Origin: an uncultured Bacteroidales bacterium
GTDB lineage: Bacteria; Bacteroidota; Bacteroidia; Bacteroidales; Paludibacteraceae
Direction of reading: 5' to 3'
Length of the DNA: 51,039 nt
Assembly (NCBI GenBank): GCA_900316005.1
Contig: ONBH01000014.1
Coordinates: 1 to 51,039, forward strand
Part shown: positions 1 through 8,398 of the stretch, in pieces
Numbering within the stretch: position 1 is the stretch's first letter
Layout of the letters: every line of letters begins with the position of its first letter
The notes under the pieces: generated by a model
Seen by the model: only the letters and a program-made list of their open reading frames with translations
What the model was told of the DNA's origin: nothing
Database searches by the model: none
Position numbers and translations under genes: made by a program

Positions 1-462
1 GCTACCAGCTGGCAAATCGGCGGTTACGGCTACGATGCAACCTATATGGCCCTGATGTCTAACGACAAGATCGGTAACCACAACTGGCACACCGATATGC
101 GCAATGCCTGGACCGAAGCTACCAACGACGCTGTACACGCCCTGCCTATTGACAAGCAGATTCCGCGTCTGAGTAACGCTATGGGTCAGTATGACCAAGA
201 TGCCAACACGGGCAGCACCCGCTTCCTAACCAGCAACTCGTACTTCTCGCTCAATAGCATCCAACTCGGTTACAACTTCCCCAAGAAGCTCATCGAGAAG
301 GCCAAAATGAACAAACTGAACATCTATGTTTCCGCTAACAACCTTGCGATTGCTACGGCACGTAAGGGCTACAACCCGATGACCTCGTTTACCGGTTCTT
401 CCGATACCCACGGCTACAGCCCGCTGTCAACCATCATGGGTGGTATCAAGGTGACATTCTAA
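1..462 (+). CDS. SusC/RagA-type TonB-dependent outer-membrane receptor, C-terminal fragment
   Basis: The reading frame is open from base 1, so this is the last 153 residues of a gene that begins outside the window. It shows the end of a TonB-dependent beta-barrel: the segment around SYFSLNSIQLGYNFPKK, then NIYVSANNLAIATARKGYNP, and a final strand ending in aromatic Phe (GGIKVTF), as expected for insertion of an outer-membrane barrel. The next gene is a SusD homologue 50 bp downstream, the invariant partner of such receptors. In this family the barrel imports oligosaccharides or peptides with energy from TonB. The substrate cannot be read from this fragment. Identification is firm from the C-terminal pattern plus the SusD neighbour. 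Confidence 0.9.
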   Translation, partial: ATSWQIGGYGYDATYMALMSNDKIGNHNWHTDMRNAWTEATNDAVHALPIDKQIPRLSNAMGQYDQDANTGSTRFLTSNSYFSLNSIQLGYNFPKKLIEKAKMNKLNIYVSANNLAIATARKGYNPMTSFTGSSDTHGYSPLSTIMGGIKVTF

Positions 463-512
463 GGTTCAGAAGGAAGTGAATAAACAATGAAACGATTAAA
501 AAGATAAGGAAT

Positions 513-2153
513 ATGAAAAAGCATCTTTATATATTCGTTGCCGTAGCAGCCATGTTGCTGCAGTCGTGTGCCGCCGGATGGCTCGAGCAGTACCCCGAGG
601 GCGGCTCCATTACGGAGAAACAGTTCAAGGATATGGAGAATGCCTTGGAAGGTTCGGTTTTGGGTATCTATTCATCCATGTACCAATATGGTGCCCACGA
701 TGTATTCGGCCAGCGCTCGATTGATATGTATGGTGATTTCACCTGTGGTGATATGGCAATGTCCACCCGTAACTATGGCTGGTTCGCCGACGATGACATG
801 GGGCAGGCCTATACCCGTCGTGCATACCTCTGGGCATACTATTACGACATCGTTCACCAATGCAACATGTCGCTCAACGCTTTTGATGAGAAGGTCGATA
901 AGGCAAAAAAGACCGACAGCACGTTCATAATGGACCATTCCGCCCTGTTCTATTACTACGCCGAGATTCTCGGTATGCGTGGCTGGGCATACGCCAACTT
1001 GCAGAAATGGTTCTGCTACACCCGCTCGTATATCGCCGGTCATGGCTATGACGACAACTACCTGAGCATTCCGCTCTATACCGAGGAAGTAACCGTGGCA
1101 GACACCACGCTGGGTAATCCCCTCTCCAGCGTGAAGGACGTATATGCTCGCATTGAGGAAGACCTGACGACTGCCATTTACTACTTCGACCTACTGGAGG
1201 GTAACGGTATCCGCCGGAGCCTCAAGCAGGAGATGTGCGGCGATGTAGCTCGCCTGACACTGGCCTACAACTACCTCAACGGCGAGGAGTACGACAAGGC
1301 AGCTGCCATGGCTGACGAGTTCATCTCCAAGACCACCTATACCATCCTGCCGCGCGCCGAACTGAACACCACCGGTTTTGCTGAAATCAACAGCAACAAC
1401 TGGGTATGGGGTCAGGACGTAAACGTACAGACCACCACTTCGCTGGCTTCGTTCTTCGGACAATGCGACATCTACTCGTACAGCTACGCGTGGGCGGGTG
1501 ATGTTAAAGGTATCGACGAGAACCTGCTCAAGGAAATGACCGATAAGCACAAATGGGATGCACGTACGCTGTGGTTCAACCAGACCTATACCATAGGCGG
1601 TATCAAGGGTTGCCAATACGCCCCCGACGGCAAGTTCTTTAGCCCCGGCGTACAACGCAAGGTGGGTTATACCCGCAAGGCTAAGAGCACCGAGCTGGAC
1701 CGCGACTGGCTGTGCGACCACGTCTTCATGCGCACCGAGTTGGCTTACCTGATTGCAGCCGAGGCATACTACCGTCTGGCCGCTTACGGCGATGCTTCGG
1801 CTGCATCGAAGGCTGTGGCTCGTCTGACCGCTGTGACCGACGAACGCGTACTGGCTGAGAACGCTGCCGAATATGCGACTTGGAAAGCTTCGCTGTCGGA
1901 CGAGAACACCCTCCGCGCCGAGATCAAGTACAACTGGCGTGTAGAGTTCTGGGGCGAGGGCTTCGGTCTGCAGACCGCCCGTCGTTTCGACGAGAAGGTG
2001 ACTCTGGGTAACAACCACCTGCGTGCCGAAAAGGATTTTGAGCCCAGCAACAACAAGTGGATTTATAAGACCACCTTCGAGATTCCGAGCTCCGAACAGT
2101 ACTACAACCCGTGGCTGAACAGCGATGTAACCACGCTGGCTACGGATGAATAA
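513..2153 (+). CDS. SusD/RagB-type substrate-binding outer-membrane lipoprotein
   Basis: The 546-residue protein begins with a lipoprotein signal (MKKHLYIFVAVAAMLLQSC, lipobox cysteine at 19) followed by WLEQYPEG, the typical start of mature SusD proteins. The middle contains the TPR-like helices of the family (for example AEILGMRGWAYANLQKWF near residues 150-167) and the C-terminal half has the RTELAYLIAAEAYYRLA stretch (residues ~410-427). SusD proteins cap the SusC channel on the cell surface and hold the substrate. The gene lies between the receptor end and a Big2 lipoprotein, about 50 bp from each, so the three are probably one transcript. The specificity is not visible from sequence. 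Confidence 0.93.
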   Translation: MKKHLYIFVAVAAMLLQSCAAGWLEQYPEGGSITEKQFKDMENALEGSVLGIYSSMYQYGAHDVFGQRSIDMYGDFTCGDMAMSTRNYGWFADDDMGQAYTRRAYLWAYYYDIVHQCNMSLNAFDEKVDKAKKTDSTFIMDHSALFYYYAEILGMRGWAYANLQKWFCYTRSYIAGHGYDDNYLSIPLYTEEVTVADTTLGNPLSSVKDVYARIEEDLTTAIYYFDLLEGNGIRRSLKQEMCGDVARLTLAYNYLNGEEYDKAAAMADEFISKTTYTILPRAELNTTGFAEINSNNWVWGQDVNVQTTTSLASFFGQCDIYSYSYAWAGDVKGIDENLLKEMTDKHKWDARTLWFNQTYTIGGIKGCQYAPDGKFFSPGVQRKVGYTRKAKSTELDRDWLCDHVFMRTELAYLIAAEAYYRLAAYGDASAASKAVARLTAVTDERVLAENAAEYATWKASLSDENTLRAEIKYNWRVEFWGEGFGLQTARRFDEKVTLGNNHLRAEKDFEPSNNKWIYKTTFEIPSSEQYYNPWLNSDVTTLATDE

Positions 2154-2202
2154 GATACTAATCTATTAAAACCAAATTATTAACCCCTAAAAACTCAACA
2201 AA

Positions 2203-3402
2203 ATGAAAAAATTAGGTATTTTTGCAATGGCTCTGGCCATGGTAACCCTGATTGGATGTAAAAAAGAGAACAACGGTAGCGGTAGTGGCACTGAACCTAC
2301 CGATATCACAGCGGTTAACATCAGCGAGACTGAGATTACCCTGGCTATTGGTGCAACCAAGATGCTGAAAGCCACGACCGAACCCGCAGGTGGAAAGATC
2401 ACGTGGGAATCGGCTAACGCTGAAGTCGCTACCGTGACCTCTGCCGGTCTGGTTACCGGTGTAGCAGAAGGTCAGACCACTATCACCGCTAAGAGTGGTG
2501 ACAAGAGCGCTACATGCACCGTAATTGTTAATGATGATGAGCGTTACAACGCATTCAACATCTTTGACTATGGTTGGTTCGGTGAAAAGAAATGGATTGA
2601 AGGTTCTGATACCATTCTTACGCTGAGTGATGGTACTGATTATCATGTAAAATTGGCTACCTACCATATTTATGCATGGGATGGAAATACGAATTTTGTG
2701 AATGGTACCGGTTTTGTAGGTGATGGTTATGTCTATGACATGGGCGATGTGCCTATGTATTGGATTACTGAAGGTCCATATAAGGACTATTACGTTGGTA
2801 ATCGTGATTACGATTGGCGTGTTTATCCGCAAGAGGATGATGACGCAATCATTCCTTACAGCATCAATGCCGGTCAAATCGACGCTGCCAGCTATTTTGA
2901 CTTTGTAAAAGCTCAATACAGCAGCGACGTTGACGCTGACTTCGATGCTATGATTGAGAAGACCTGGGGTTCGATGATTGCTGAGAACTACGACGATCGT
3001 CTCTACCTCGACTATGGTATGTATAGTGGTCATATCAATAAGGTATTCTATATCAATGAAGATAAAGAGGCCGGGATTGATGCTATGTGGTGTGCCGATA
3101 TAGATTGGGCTAACATGGATCGTGACCGTATCTGGGGCTATCGCTTTGATACCGTTCATTATTGGGATACCTACACCGAGAAAGATGGCGGCGAGATCCT
3201 GTTTATTGAGCCCTATGACTATGCTACCGTTCATCGTGTGTTTGATGACAATGGTCTCTTTGAGATTTTGGAGAATCTTGATGATGAGTCTGAAGAAGCT
3301 CCTCGTCGTATGGTAGCTAAAAAGTCTCAATATGTTCTTGGTGACATGTCCAAGGTGCACAATGGTGTGAAGTTCGAGGGCCGCAAGCAAGTCATTCGTT
3401 AA
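2203..3402 (+). CDS. Lipoprotein with Big2 (bacterial Ig-like) domain
   Basis: This 399-residue protein starts with a lipoprotein signal ending in LIGC (Cys 19). Residues ~30-105 form a Big2 domain: a TDITAVNISETEITLAIG start, then TEPAGGKITWESANAEVATV, and GLVTGVAEGQTTITAKSG, the classic conserved positions. The remaining ~290 residues are rich in Asp, Tyr and Trp and I do not recognise the fold. As the last gene of a SusCD operon it is most likely a surface-exposed ligand-binding accessory protein, as found in many polysaccharide-utilisation loci; this is inferred from position, not from a catalytic signature. A strong terminator follows 22 bp after the stop codon. Confidence 0.8.
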   Translation: MKKLGIFAMALAMVTLIGCKKENNGSGSGTEPTDITAVNISETEITLAIGATKMLKATTEPAGGKITWESANAEVATVTSAGLVTGVAEGQTTITAKSGDKSATCTVIVNDDERYNAFNIFDYGWFGEKKWIEGSDTILTLSDGTDYHVKLATYHIYAWDGNTNFVNGTGFVGDGYVYDMGDVPMYWITEGPYKDYYVGNRDYDWRVYPQEDDDAIIPYSINAGQIDAASYFDFVKAQYSSDVDADFDAMIEKTWGSMIAENYDDRLYLDYGMYSGHINKVFYINEDKEAGIDAMWCADIDWANMDRDRIWGYRFDTVHYWDTYTEKDGGEILFIEPYDYATVHRVFDDNGLFEILENLDDESEEAPRRMVAKKSQYVLGDMSKVHNGVKFEGRKQVIR

Positions 3403-3424
3403 GATTAGCTTAGTTAGAAACACG

Positions 3425-3461
3425 GTAGAGCCACGGCACAGAGCTGTGGCTCTACTTTTTT
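3425..3461 (+). terminator. Rho-independent terminator of the left SusCD operon
   Basis: A perfect 10-bp stem (GTAGAGCCAC at 3425-3434 pairing with GTGGCTCTAC at 3446-3455) extends inward by three more pairs including one G-U. A six-T tract follows at 3456-3461. It lies 22 bp after the Big2 lipoprotein gene. Confidence 0.9.
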
Positions 3462-3511
3462 CATCGAAACAGTCGTCCTATGGAAGAAAAATTGCATAAT
3501 TCGACGAAATA

Positions 3512-3543
3512 TTTGCATATATCAATTTTTTTTTGTAACTTTG
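3512..3543 (+). promoter_or_regulatory. Bacteroidota promoter for the M6 protease gene
   Basis: TTTG at 3512-3515 (-33 box) and TAACTTTG at 3536-3543 (-7 box) are separated by 20 bp, matching the TTTG / TAnnTTTG consensus of Bacteroidota housekeeping sigma factor. The next gene start is 72 bp downstream, beyond a heptamer repeat tract. Confidence 0.8.
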
Positions 3544-3555
3544 CAGGCCTATTAC

Positions 3556-3604
3556 ATTGAAAGGTGAAAATTGAAAGGTGAAAATTGAAAATTGAAAGGT
3601 GAAA
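3556..3604 (+). repeat. Heptanucleotide tandem repeat (ATTGAAA/GGTGAAA), 7 units
   Basis: Seven consecutive 7-mers alternate between ATTGAAA and GGTGAAA, filling the 5' leader between the promoter and the M6 protease start codon. It belongs to a family of 7-bp-period repeats seen throughout the window with different unit sequences. It would be transcribed as part of the untranslated leader. Confidence 0.9.
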
Positions 3605-3614
3605 GGATAAAGAT

Positions 3615-6440
3615 ATGAAGAAAGCGATTGTATTGGGCCTTGTGTGCCTGATGAGTATAAGCCTGAGGGCGGTGGTGGCTTCGCCGGAACCGTTTATGAT
3701 CACGCTGGAGGACGGCCGTACGCTCCAAGTGGTGCAACACGGTGACGAGTATCACTCCTATCTGACCGATATGGAGGGTAACATCGTCAAGGGGCATCTG
3801 CCTACCGCAGATGAACAAGCGGCCATCGGCCTCAAGCGGCAGCAGCAACAGAAGATGATAGGCGGCCATTTCCCGCTGACGGGCAGTCCGCGCAGTATCG
3901 CCATCTTGGTCAACTTCCAGGACGTGAAGTTCCGCTATACGCGCGAGGATTTCCATAACCTGCTCAACCAGTCAGGCTACTCGGCCAATGCGGCTACGGG
4001 TTCGTGCCGCGATTATTTCATCGCCTCGTCGGACAGCCTCTTCCTGCCGGAGTTTGACGTCTACGGCCCCTATACGGTGAGCAAGGATATGGCCTATTAC
4101 GGCGCAGAGGACGGCGATGATCACGACCGCGATCCCTATATGTGCTTTATCGAGGCGGCCCAACTGGCTTGCGCCGACGGAGTCGATTTCAGTCAGTATG
4201 ACACCGACGACGACGGACTCATCGATAACGTCTTCTTCTACTATGCCGGCAACAACCAGGCAGAGGGCGGTTCGCCCAATACGATCTGGCCCCACGCCAG
4301 CAACCTCTCGTGGCGGGATATCCGGCTCAACGGTAAGCTGCTGTCGAGCTATGCTTGCACCTCGGAGCTGCGCGGCACAGGCACCGCTATGTGCGCTATC
4401 GGCACGTTCTGCCATGAGTTCGGTCACGTCTTGGGTCTGCCGGACTTCTACGACACCAGCTACGGGCAATATACCGTGGGCGAATGGGATATCATGTGCA
4501 GCGGTAACTACAACAACAACGGCCGCACCCCACCCTCGTACAGCAGCTACGAGCGTTTCTATTTAGGTTGGCTCAAACCCGTGCAACTGACCGAAGCCAA
4601 CCACTACTACCTACAACCCCTTACCCAGAGCAATGCAGCCTATCTAATAGCCGAACGGCAGCATAATCTGGAGGGCACAGCCCCCAACCCATCGGAGTTC
4701 TTCCTGCTGGAAAACCGCCAGCACGTAGGCTGGGACGCACCGGACGGCGCACTACCCGGCACGGGCATGGTGGTGTGGCATATAGACTTTGTGCCCTCGC
4801 TCTGGAGTAGCAACACACCCAATAACGGCACCCCGCTGCACATGCACCTGGAGGAAGCCGGCGGACACGGAAGCTACGAGTCAGCAGGCGATACCTACCC
4901 GGGCGCACGCGGTATCACCGTCTTTACCCCCAAGCTGCACAACGGTACGCTACTGACCGAGCAGCCCGTATTCAATATACATGATGAGTTTAACCTCGTG
5001 GACTTTATCTATATCAGCGAGGGAACCCAGAAACTGGTATCCTCACCCGATGCCATGAACTTCGACCTGCTCATTGACGACCAGCGCGTACCCACCAACT
5101 GGCACAGCGAGAAACTACGCCTCACGGGCCATGACTTAGCCACCGATGAGGAAATCCGCGTGTCAACCATAGCGGGTAGCAACTTCTATATCACCGCCGA
5201 TGCCCGCGCGGCTGAGAAACGCGGCGACGGTAGCTGGAGCAACCGCCTTACCCTCACTAATGCCATCCGGGCAGACGGCACACTCGATACTGTCGTATAT
5301 GTATGCTACCGTCCTACACGCCGGATGTGCAAGACAGAGAGCTCGATTCTAAGCGTGCAGACCAATTCGGCGATGCTGTCCGTACGACTCAACGGCTCTA
5401 CCGAACGCCCCGTCTATGTACACACCCCCGTCATCAAGAGCGAGAGCCGCATCACTCCCTACTCTTTCCGAGCCAACTGGCAGGCAGTGGACGATGCCGC
5501 GAACTACTACCTGACGGTCTATCGTGTAGAAGAGGGTCAGAGCTCCATCACGCAGGATTTTGAACATTTCTCATCGCAGGAGGACATCATCGCCCAAGGC
5601 TGGGAGAGCACCACAACGGCTACCACTTCCGCCTTTAAGAAAGACGGTCACACCGCCCTTATCATGCAAGCCGACAACGATCGCATCGTCAGCGAGACAT
5701 ACCCCGCCCCCATATCCACCGTCAGCTATTGGGTCAACGCCATGACCACCTCTGCCGACACCGTCGGCTGGCTGCTGCTGGAGGGACAGAACGAAGCAGG
5801 CGACTGGACAAACATCAGCCGTGAAAAGGTCCTCAAGATGACCAAGAGCCAGACCGTAACCGTCAACCTTAACGAACAGGACGGCTATCTGCGTTTCCGT
5901 CTGACCTATTCTGCCCGGAATAACGAGGGTCTGGCACTGGACGCCTTTACCGCCATCTGCAAAAAGACCATCCACTACCTCTATAAAGGACGCGAGTTCA
6001 AGGTAGCCGGTAGCGACAGCACCGCCGAGATTGGAAATCTCGCCCCCGCCACGCGCTACGAGTACCGCATCCAGTGTACCGATGGCGACAAAGGCTGCAC
6101 CGAACACCTCACCCCACTTAGTCCCACGCGTGCCATCTCAACGCTGGCGGGCGACAGCTGCCTGAGCCTGGGCGCCGACACCATCAACCAACGCCTGCAC
6201 TACACCGCCTACCTCCGGAACGCCGACGCGAAGCACACACTCTATATCTACGACCTGGATGGCCACCGTATCTGTGCCATTCCCCTCACAGAAGGTCAGA
6301 CCTCGGTCGAACTGCCGGACGATAAACTGACGCACGGACAGATTTATATCCTGAAATATTCCATCACCGATGACATCAGCCGCAAGGACATCTCCCGCAA
6401 GTTCATCTACCGTCACGAGAAGGTGAAAATCGGTGAATAA
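3615..6440 (+). CDS. Secreted M6-family metalloprotease with beta-sandwich C-terminal modules
   Basis: The 941-residue protein has a Sec signal peptide (MKKAIVLGLVCLMSISLRAVVA) and the zinc site HEFGH at residues 267-271 followed by VLGLPDFYD, the signature of M6 (immune inhibitor A-like) peptidases. Upstream, the DTDDDGLIDNVFFYYAG segment (residues ~196-212) is also typical of the family. After the ~450-residue catalytic part come beta-rich regions, including a fibronectin III-like stretch (SYRFRANWQAVDDA-type, residues ~610-630), and a final domain with LYIYDLDGHRI and GQIYILKY that resembles a type IX secretion sorting domain. It probably degrades extracellular protein. Its promoter is at 3512. 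The last 39 bases of the gene are duplicated downstream of the following ATPase gene. Confidence 0.85.
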   Translation: MKKAIVLGLVCLMSISLRAVVASPEPFMITLEDGRTLQVVQHGDEYHSYLTDMEGNIVKGHLPTADEQAAIGLKRQQQQKMIGGHFPLTGSPRSIAILVNFQDVKFRYTREDFHNLLNQSGYSANAATGSCRDYFIASSDSLFLPEFDVYGPYTVSKDMAYYGAEDGDDHDRDPYMCFIEAAQLACADGVDFSQYDTDDDGLIDNVFFYYAGNNQAEGGSPNTIWPHASNLSWRDIRLNGKLLSSYACTSELRGTGTAMCAIGTFCHEFGHVLGLPDFYDTSYGQYTVGEWDIMCSGNYNNNGRTPPSYSSYERFYLGWLKPVQLTEANHYYLQPLTQSNAAYLIAERQHNLEGTAPNPSEFFLLENRQHVGWDAPDGALPGTGMVVWHIDFVPSLWSSNTPNNGTPLHMHLEEAGGHGSYESAGDTYPGARGITVFTPKLHNGTLLTEQPVFNIHDEFNLVDFIYISEGTQKLVSSPDAMNFDLLIDDQRVPTNWHSEKLRLTGHDLATDEEIRVSTIAGSNFYITADARAAEKRGDGSWSNRLTLTNAIRADGTLDTVVYVCYRPTRRMCKTESSILSVQTNSAMLSVRLNGSTERPVYVHTPVIKSESRITPYSFRANWQAVDDAANYYLTVYRVEEGQSSITQDFEHFSSQEDIIAQGWESTTTATTSAFKKDGHTALIMQADNDRIVSETYPAPISTVSYWVNAMTTSADTVGWLLLEGQNEAGDWTNISREKVLKMTKSQTVTVNLNEQDGYLRFRLTYSARNNEGLALDAFTAICKKTIHYLYKGREFKVAGSDSTAEIGNLAPATRYEYRIQCTDGDKGCTEHLTPLSPTRAISTLAGDSCLSLGADTINQRLHYTAYLRNADAKHTLYIYDLDGHRICAIPLTEGQTSVELPDDKLTHGQIYILKYSITDDISRKDISRKFIYRHEKVKIGE

Positions 6441-6550
6441 CGGAATAAGTGTATTTTTTGGAGGCACATAAAACGGAATAAGTGTATTTTTTAGATGTCA
6501 TTTATACGGAATAAGTGTATTTTTTGAGATAAAAATAACGGAATAAGTGT
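6402..6550 (+). repeat. Duplicated segment, copy 1: protease 3' end plus four-unit 33-bp array
   Basis: The segment begins inside the M6 protease gene (TTCATCTACCGTCACGAGAA) and continues past the stop codon into an array whose core CGGAATAAGTGTATTTTTT starts at 6441, 6474, 6507 and 6539, i.e. intervals of 33, 33 and 32 bp. The 13-14 bases between cores differ from unit to unit; the fourth core is truncated to CGGAATAAGTGTA. A second copy with the same intervals lies at 7982-8122, so the ATPase gene between them is bracketed by direct repeats. Confidence 0.92.
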
Positions 6551-6557
6551 AAAAACA

Positions 6558-6589
6558 TTTGCATATATCATTTTTTTTCACTACCTTTG
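6558..6589 (+). promoter_or_regulatory. Bacteroidota promoter for the first AAA/DUF4143 ATPase
   Basis: TTTG at 6558-6561 and TACCTTTG at 6582-6589 with a 20-bp spacer. The promoter directly follows the fourth array unit, and the gene starts only 13 bp after the -7 box, so the leader is very short. Confidence 0.8.
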
Positions 6590-6602
6590 CAGCGAATTTT
6601 AA

Positions 6603-8006
6603 ATGATTGTTATGCTACAACGTAAGTTTACATCCGTATTAGAGCGTTATCTGACAGAAGGAACCGATAAGATTCTGCTGGTCAATGGTGCTCGCCAAAT
6701 CGGTAAGTCGTATCTTATCCGCTATGTTGGTCAGAAACTATATCGGCACTATGTAGAAATCAACCTGCAGGATGACAAAAACAATCAGTCTGTCTTTGCC
6801 CATGTCCGCAGCAAAGAGGATATGTACTTGCAGATAGGTGCGATTGCCAACACGAGTTTAGGAGACAAATCAGATACCTTGATTTTCCTGGATGAGATTC
6901 AGGCTTACCCGCATCTGTTGACCATGCTCAAATTTCTGCGCGAGGACGGGAAATACCATTTCATAGCTTCCGGCTCGCAGTTAGGTATTGCGCTGTATGA
7001 GACCCCATCGGTGCCTATCGGAAGTGTGGCTATTGAGACCATGTACCCATTGGACTTTGAAGAGTTCCTATGGGCTATGGGCGTAATGCAGGAGCCTATC
7101 GATACCATGAGGCAACACTTCTTGGCGAAAGAGCCGCTACCGGAAGGTCTGCATCGTTATATGCTACAGCTATTTAAATACTACCTGTTAGTAGGCGGAC
7201 TGCCGGAGGCTATCAACAAGTTCCTGCCGACCCGCAATATCCACGAAGTGAGAAGTATCCATAAGTATATTCACGAACTTTATCGCACCGATGCTTCCCA
7301 GTATGACCAAGATCGCAAGTTAACGATCAGGCGCATCTACGACATGATCCCAAGCCAGCTGGAAAACAAAAAGAAGCGAATTGTCTATCAAGATATCGAA
7401 GATAAGAAAGGCAAACGTTTTACCAATTATCAGGATGAGTTTGAATACCTCATCGAATCCGGAATTACATTGAATGTGCAAGCTGTCAGTCAACCCAAAT
7501 ACCCCCTGGCAGAATCCAGTTCGAAGAATTTATTGAAACTGTATTTGAACGATGTAGGATTGCTGACCTATTTGTTATACAACATCAATATCAATGCCGT
7601 CCTTCAGGACCAAAAGAGTATTAACCTCGGCTCTGTTTATGAATCAGTAGTTGCGCAAGAGCTACGCGCACACGGCTATAAGTTGTATTACTACGACAAC
7701 AAGAAAAAAGGAGAAGTGGACTACCTCATCAACGACACCAATACGGTGCAAGTTTTACCCATTGAGGTTAAGTCCGGCAAGGACTACACGGAACACAGCG
7801 CCCTGACGAAGTTCTTAGGGGATAAGGAATACAATATTGATCAAGCATTCGTCTTCTCGAACGATCCGAATGTGTATGAAGAGGATGGCATCCGTTACAT
7901 GCCCATCTACTACATCATGTTTCTGCAGCAAACACCTACCGACGTTGTCATTTTGCCCCCTATCGAAATGCCGACTGAGAATTCATCTACCGTCACGAGA
8001 AGGTAA
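6603..8006 (+). CDS. AAA-family ATPase with C-terminal DUF4143 region
   Basis: The 467-residue protein has a Walker A motif GARQIGKS at residues 29-36 (Lys 35) and Walker B in TLIFLDEIQ (~residues 91-99), followed by FIASGSQLG, the sensor-like strand of this family. The C-terminal third carries the DUF4143 pattern ending in GEVDYLIND ... LPIEVKSGK, an E/D-x(n)-ExK arrangement like PD-(D/E)xK nucleases. Family members are abundant in Bacteroidales and have no settled function. Base composition is clearly more AT-rich than the flanking protease and dcw genes, suggesting acquisition. The final residues NSSTVTRR and the stop codon are supplied by the duplicated protease 3' end read in another frame, so the original C-terminus may have been lost. 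An alternative start is Met 4 (6612). Confidence 0.88.
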   Translation: MIVMLQRKFTSVLERYLTEGTDKILLVNGARQIGKSYLIRYVGQKLYRHYVEINLQDDKNNQSVFAHVRSKEDMYLQIGAIANTSLGDKSDTLIFLDEIQAYPHLLTMLKFLREDGKYHFIASGSQLGIALYETPSVPIGSVAIETMYPLDFEEFLWAMGVMQEPIDTMRQHFLAKEPLPEGLHRYMLQLFKYYLLVGGLPEAINKFLPTRNIHEVRSIHKYIHELYRTDASQYDQDRKLTIRRIYDMIPSQLENKKKRIVYQDIEDKKGKRFTNYQDEFEYLIESGITLNVQAVSQPKYPLAESSSKNLLKLYLNDVGLLTYLLYNININAVLQDQKSINLGSVYESVVAQELRAHGYKLYYYDNKKKGEVDYLINDTNTVQVLPIEVKSGKDYTEHSALTKFLGDKEYNIDQAFVFSNDPNVYEEDGIRYMPIYYIMFLQQTPTDVVILPPIEMPTENSSTVTRR

Positions 8007-8122
8007 AAATCGGTGAATGACGGAATAAGTGTATTTTTTGGAGGCATAAAAAACAGAATAAGTGTATTTTTTAGAGGTCATTTATACGGAATAAGTGTAT
8101 TTTTGAAGACAAAAATATCGGA
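7982..8122 (+). repeat. Duplicated segment, copy 2: protease 3' end plus 33-bp array
   Basis: This repeats copy 1 from TTCATCTACCGTCACGAGAA onward with a handful of substitutions and small indels. Array cores start at 8021, 8054, 8087 and 8119, preserving the 33, 33, 32 bp intervals; the fourth unit is degraded to CGGAAAGGG. The unit-specific spacers match those of copy 1 in order (for example the TCATTTATA end of unit 2). It overlaps the last 25 bases of the ATPase gene. Confidence 0.92.
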
Positions 8123-8135
8123 AAGGGACGTCCCC

Positions 8136-8168
8136 GATGCGAACAGGATGCGAACGAGATGCGAATGC
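8136..8168 (+). repeat. 11-bp tandem repeat (GATGCGAA...), 3 units
   Basis: GATGCGA begins at 8136, 8147 and 8158, exactly 11 bp apart. It sits in the 391-bp gap between the ATPase and mraZ, just after the degraded end of array copy 2. That gap otherwise holds the array, a terminator and the mraZ control region. Confidence 0.7.
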
Positions 8169-8245
8169 AAGAGTCTCGTCAGAATCCCCTCAACCCCTGA
8201 GTATGGAGTAAAATCCCCCACTTTTTACCATTTTGTAAATAACTG

Positions 8246-8283
8246 ATGTAAGTTGCTGCAAATCGGCAACTTACATTATTTTT
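8246..8283 (+). terminator. Rho-independent terminator between the ATPase and mraZ
   Basis: A perfect 11-bp inverted repeat (ATGTAAGTTGC at 8246-8256, GCAACTTACAT at 8266-8276) is followed by TATTTTT. It would stop transcripts from the ATPase before they enter the dcw cluster. Confidence 0.8.
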
Positions 8284-8328
8284 GGAATGTTGATAAGTCT
8301 GTAAAATGCAAGGTTGAAAAATTTTTTG

Positions 8329-8343
8329 TGGGGAAAAGTGGGG
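8329..8343 (+). promoter_or_regulatory. Probable MraZ operator (two TGGGG repeats, 10-bp period)
   Basis: TGGGG at 8329-8333 and again at 8339-8343, separated by five bases, match the TGGGN-N5-TGGGN direct repeats that MraZ is known to bind upstream of its own operon. The pair lies 20-34 bp before the -7 box, where the -33 element would be, so MraZ binding would compete with RNA polymerase. Confidence 0.75.
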
Positions 8344-8362
8344 ATATATCAAAAATTTTTTG

Positions 8363-8370
8363 TACCTTTG
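8363..8370 (+). promoter_or_regulatory. -7 box of the dcw (mraZ) promoter
   Basis: TACCTTTG at 8363-8370, followed by CA, matches the -7 consensus, 28 bp before the mraZ start codon. No good TTTG is present 20 bp upstream; that position is occupied by the TGGGG repeats. Confidence 0.65.
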
Positions 8371-8398
8371 CAAAAAATTTCAGAAAACATAAGGTAAA

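Noticed and set aside
2212..3423. 403-residue open frame antisense to the Big2 lipoprotein
   Set aside because: Exact shadow of a well-supported gene; no family pattern and the terminator at 3425 serves the plus strand.
6441..8122. 33-bp arrays as a CRISPR locus
   Set aside because: Cores are about 19 bp and variable parts 13-14 bp, too short for CRISPR; only four units, no cas genes, and the variable parts are themselves duplicated in copy 2.
8013..8246. 77-residue open frame with ISVFF repeats
   Set aside because: Starts with GTG inside the duplicated protease tail, no leader or promoter, the equivalent frame in copy 1 is stopped after 12 codons, and it runs through a terminator hairpin.
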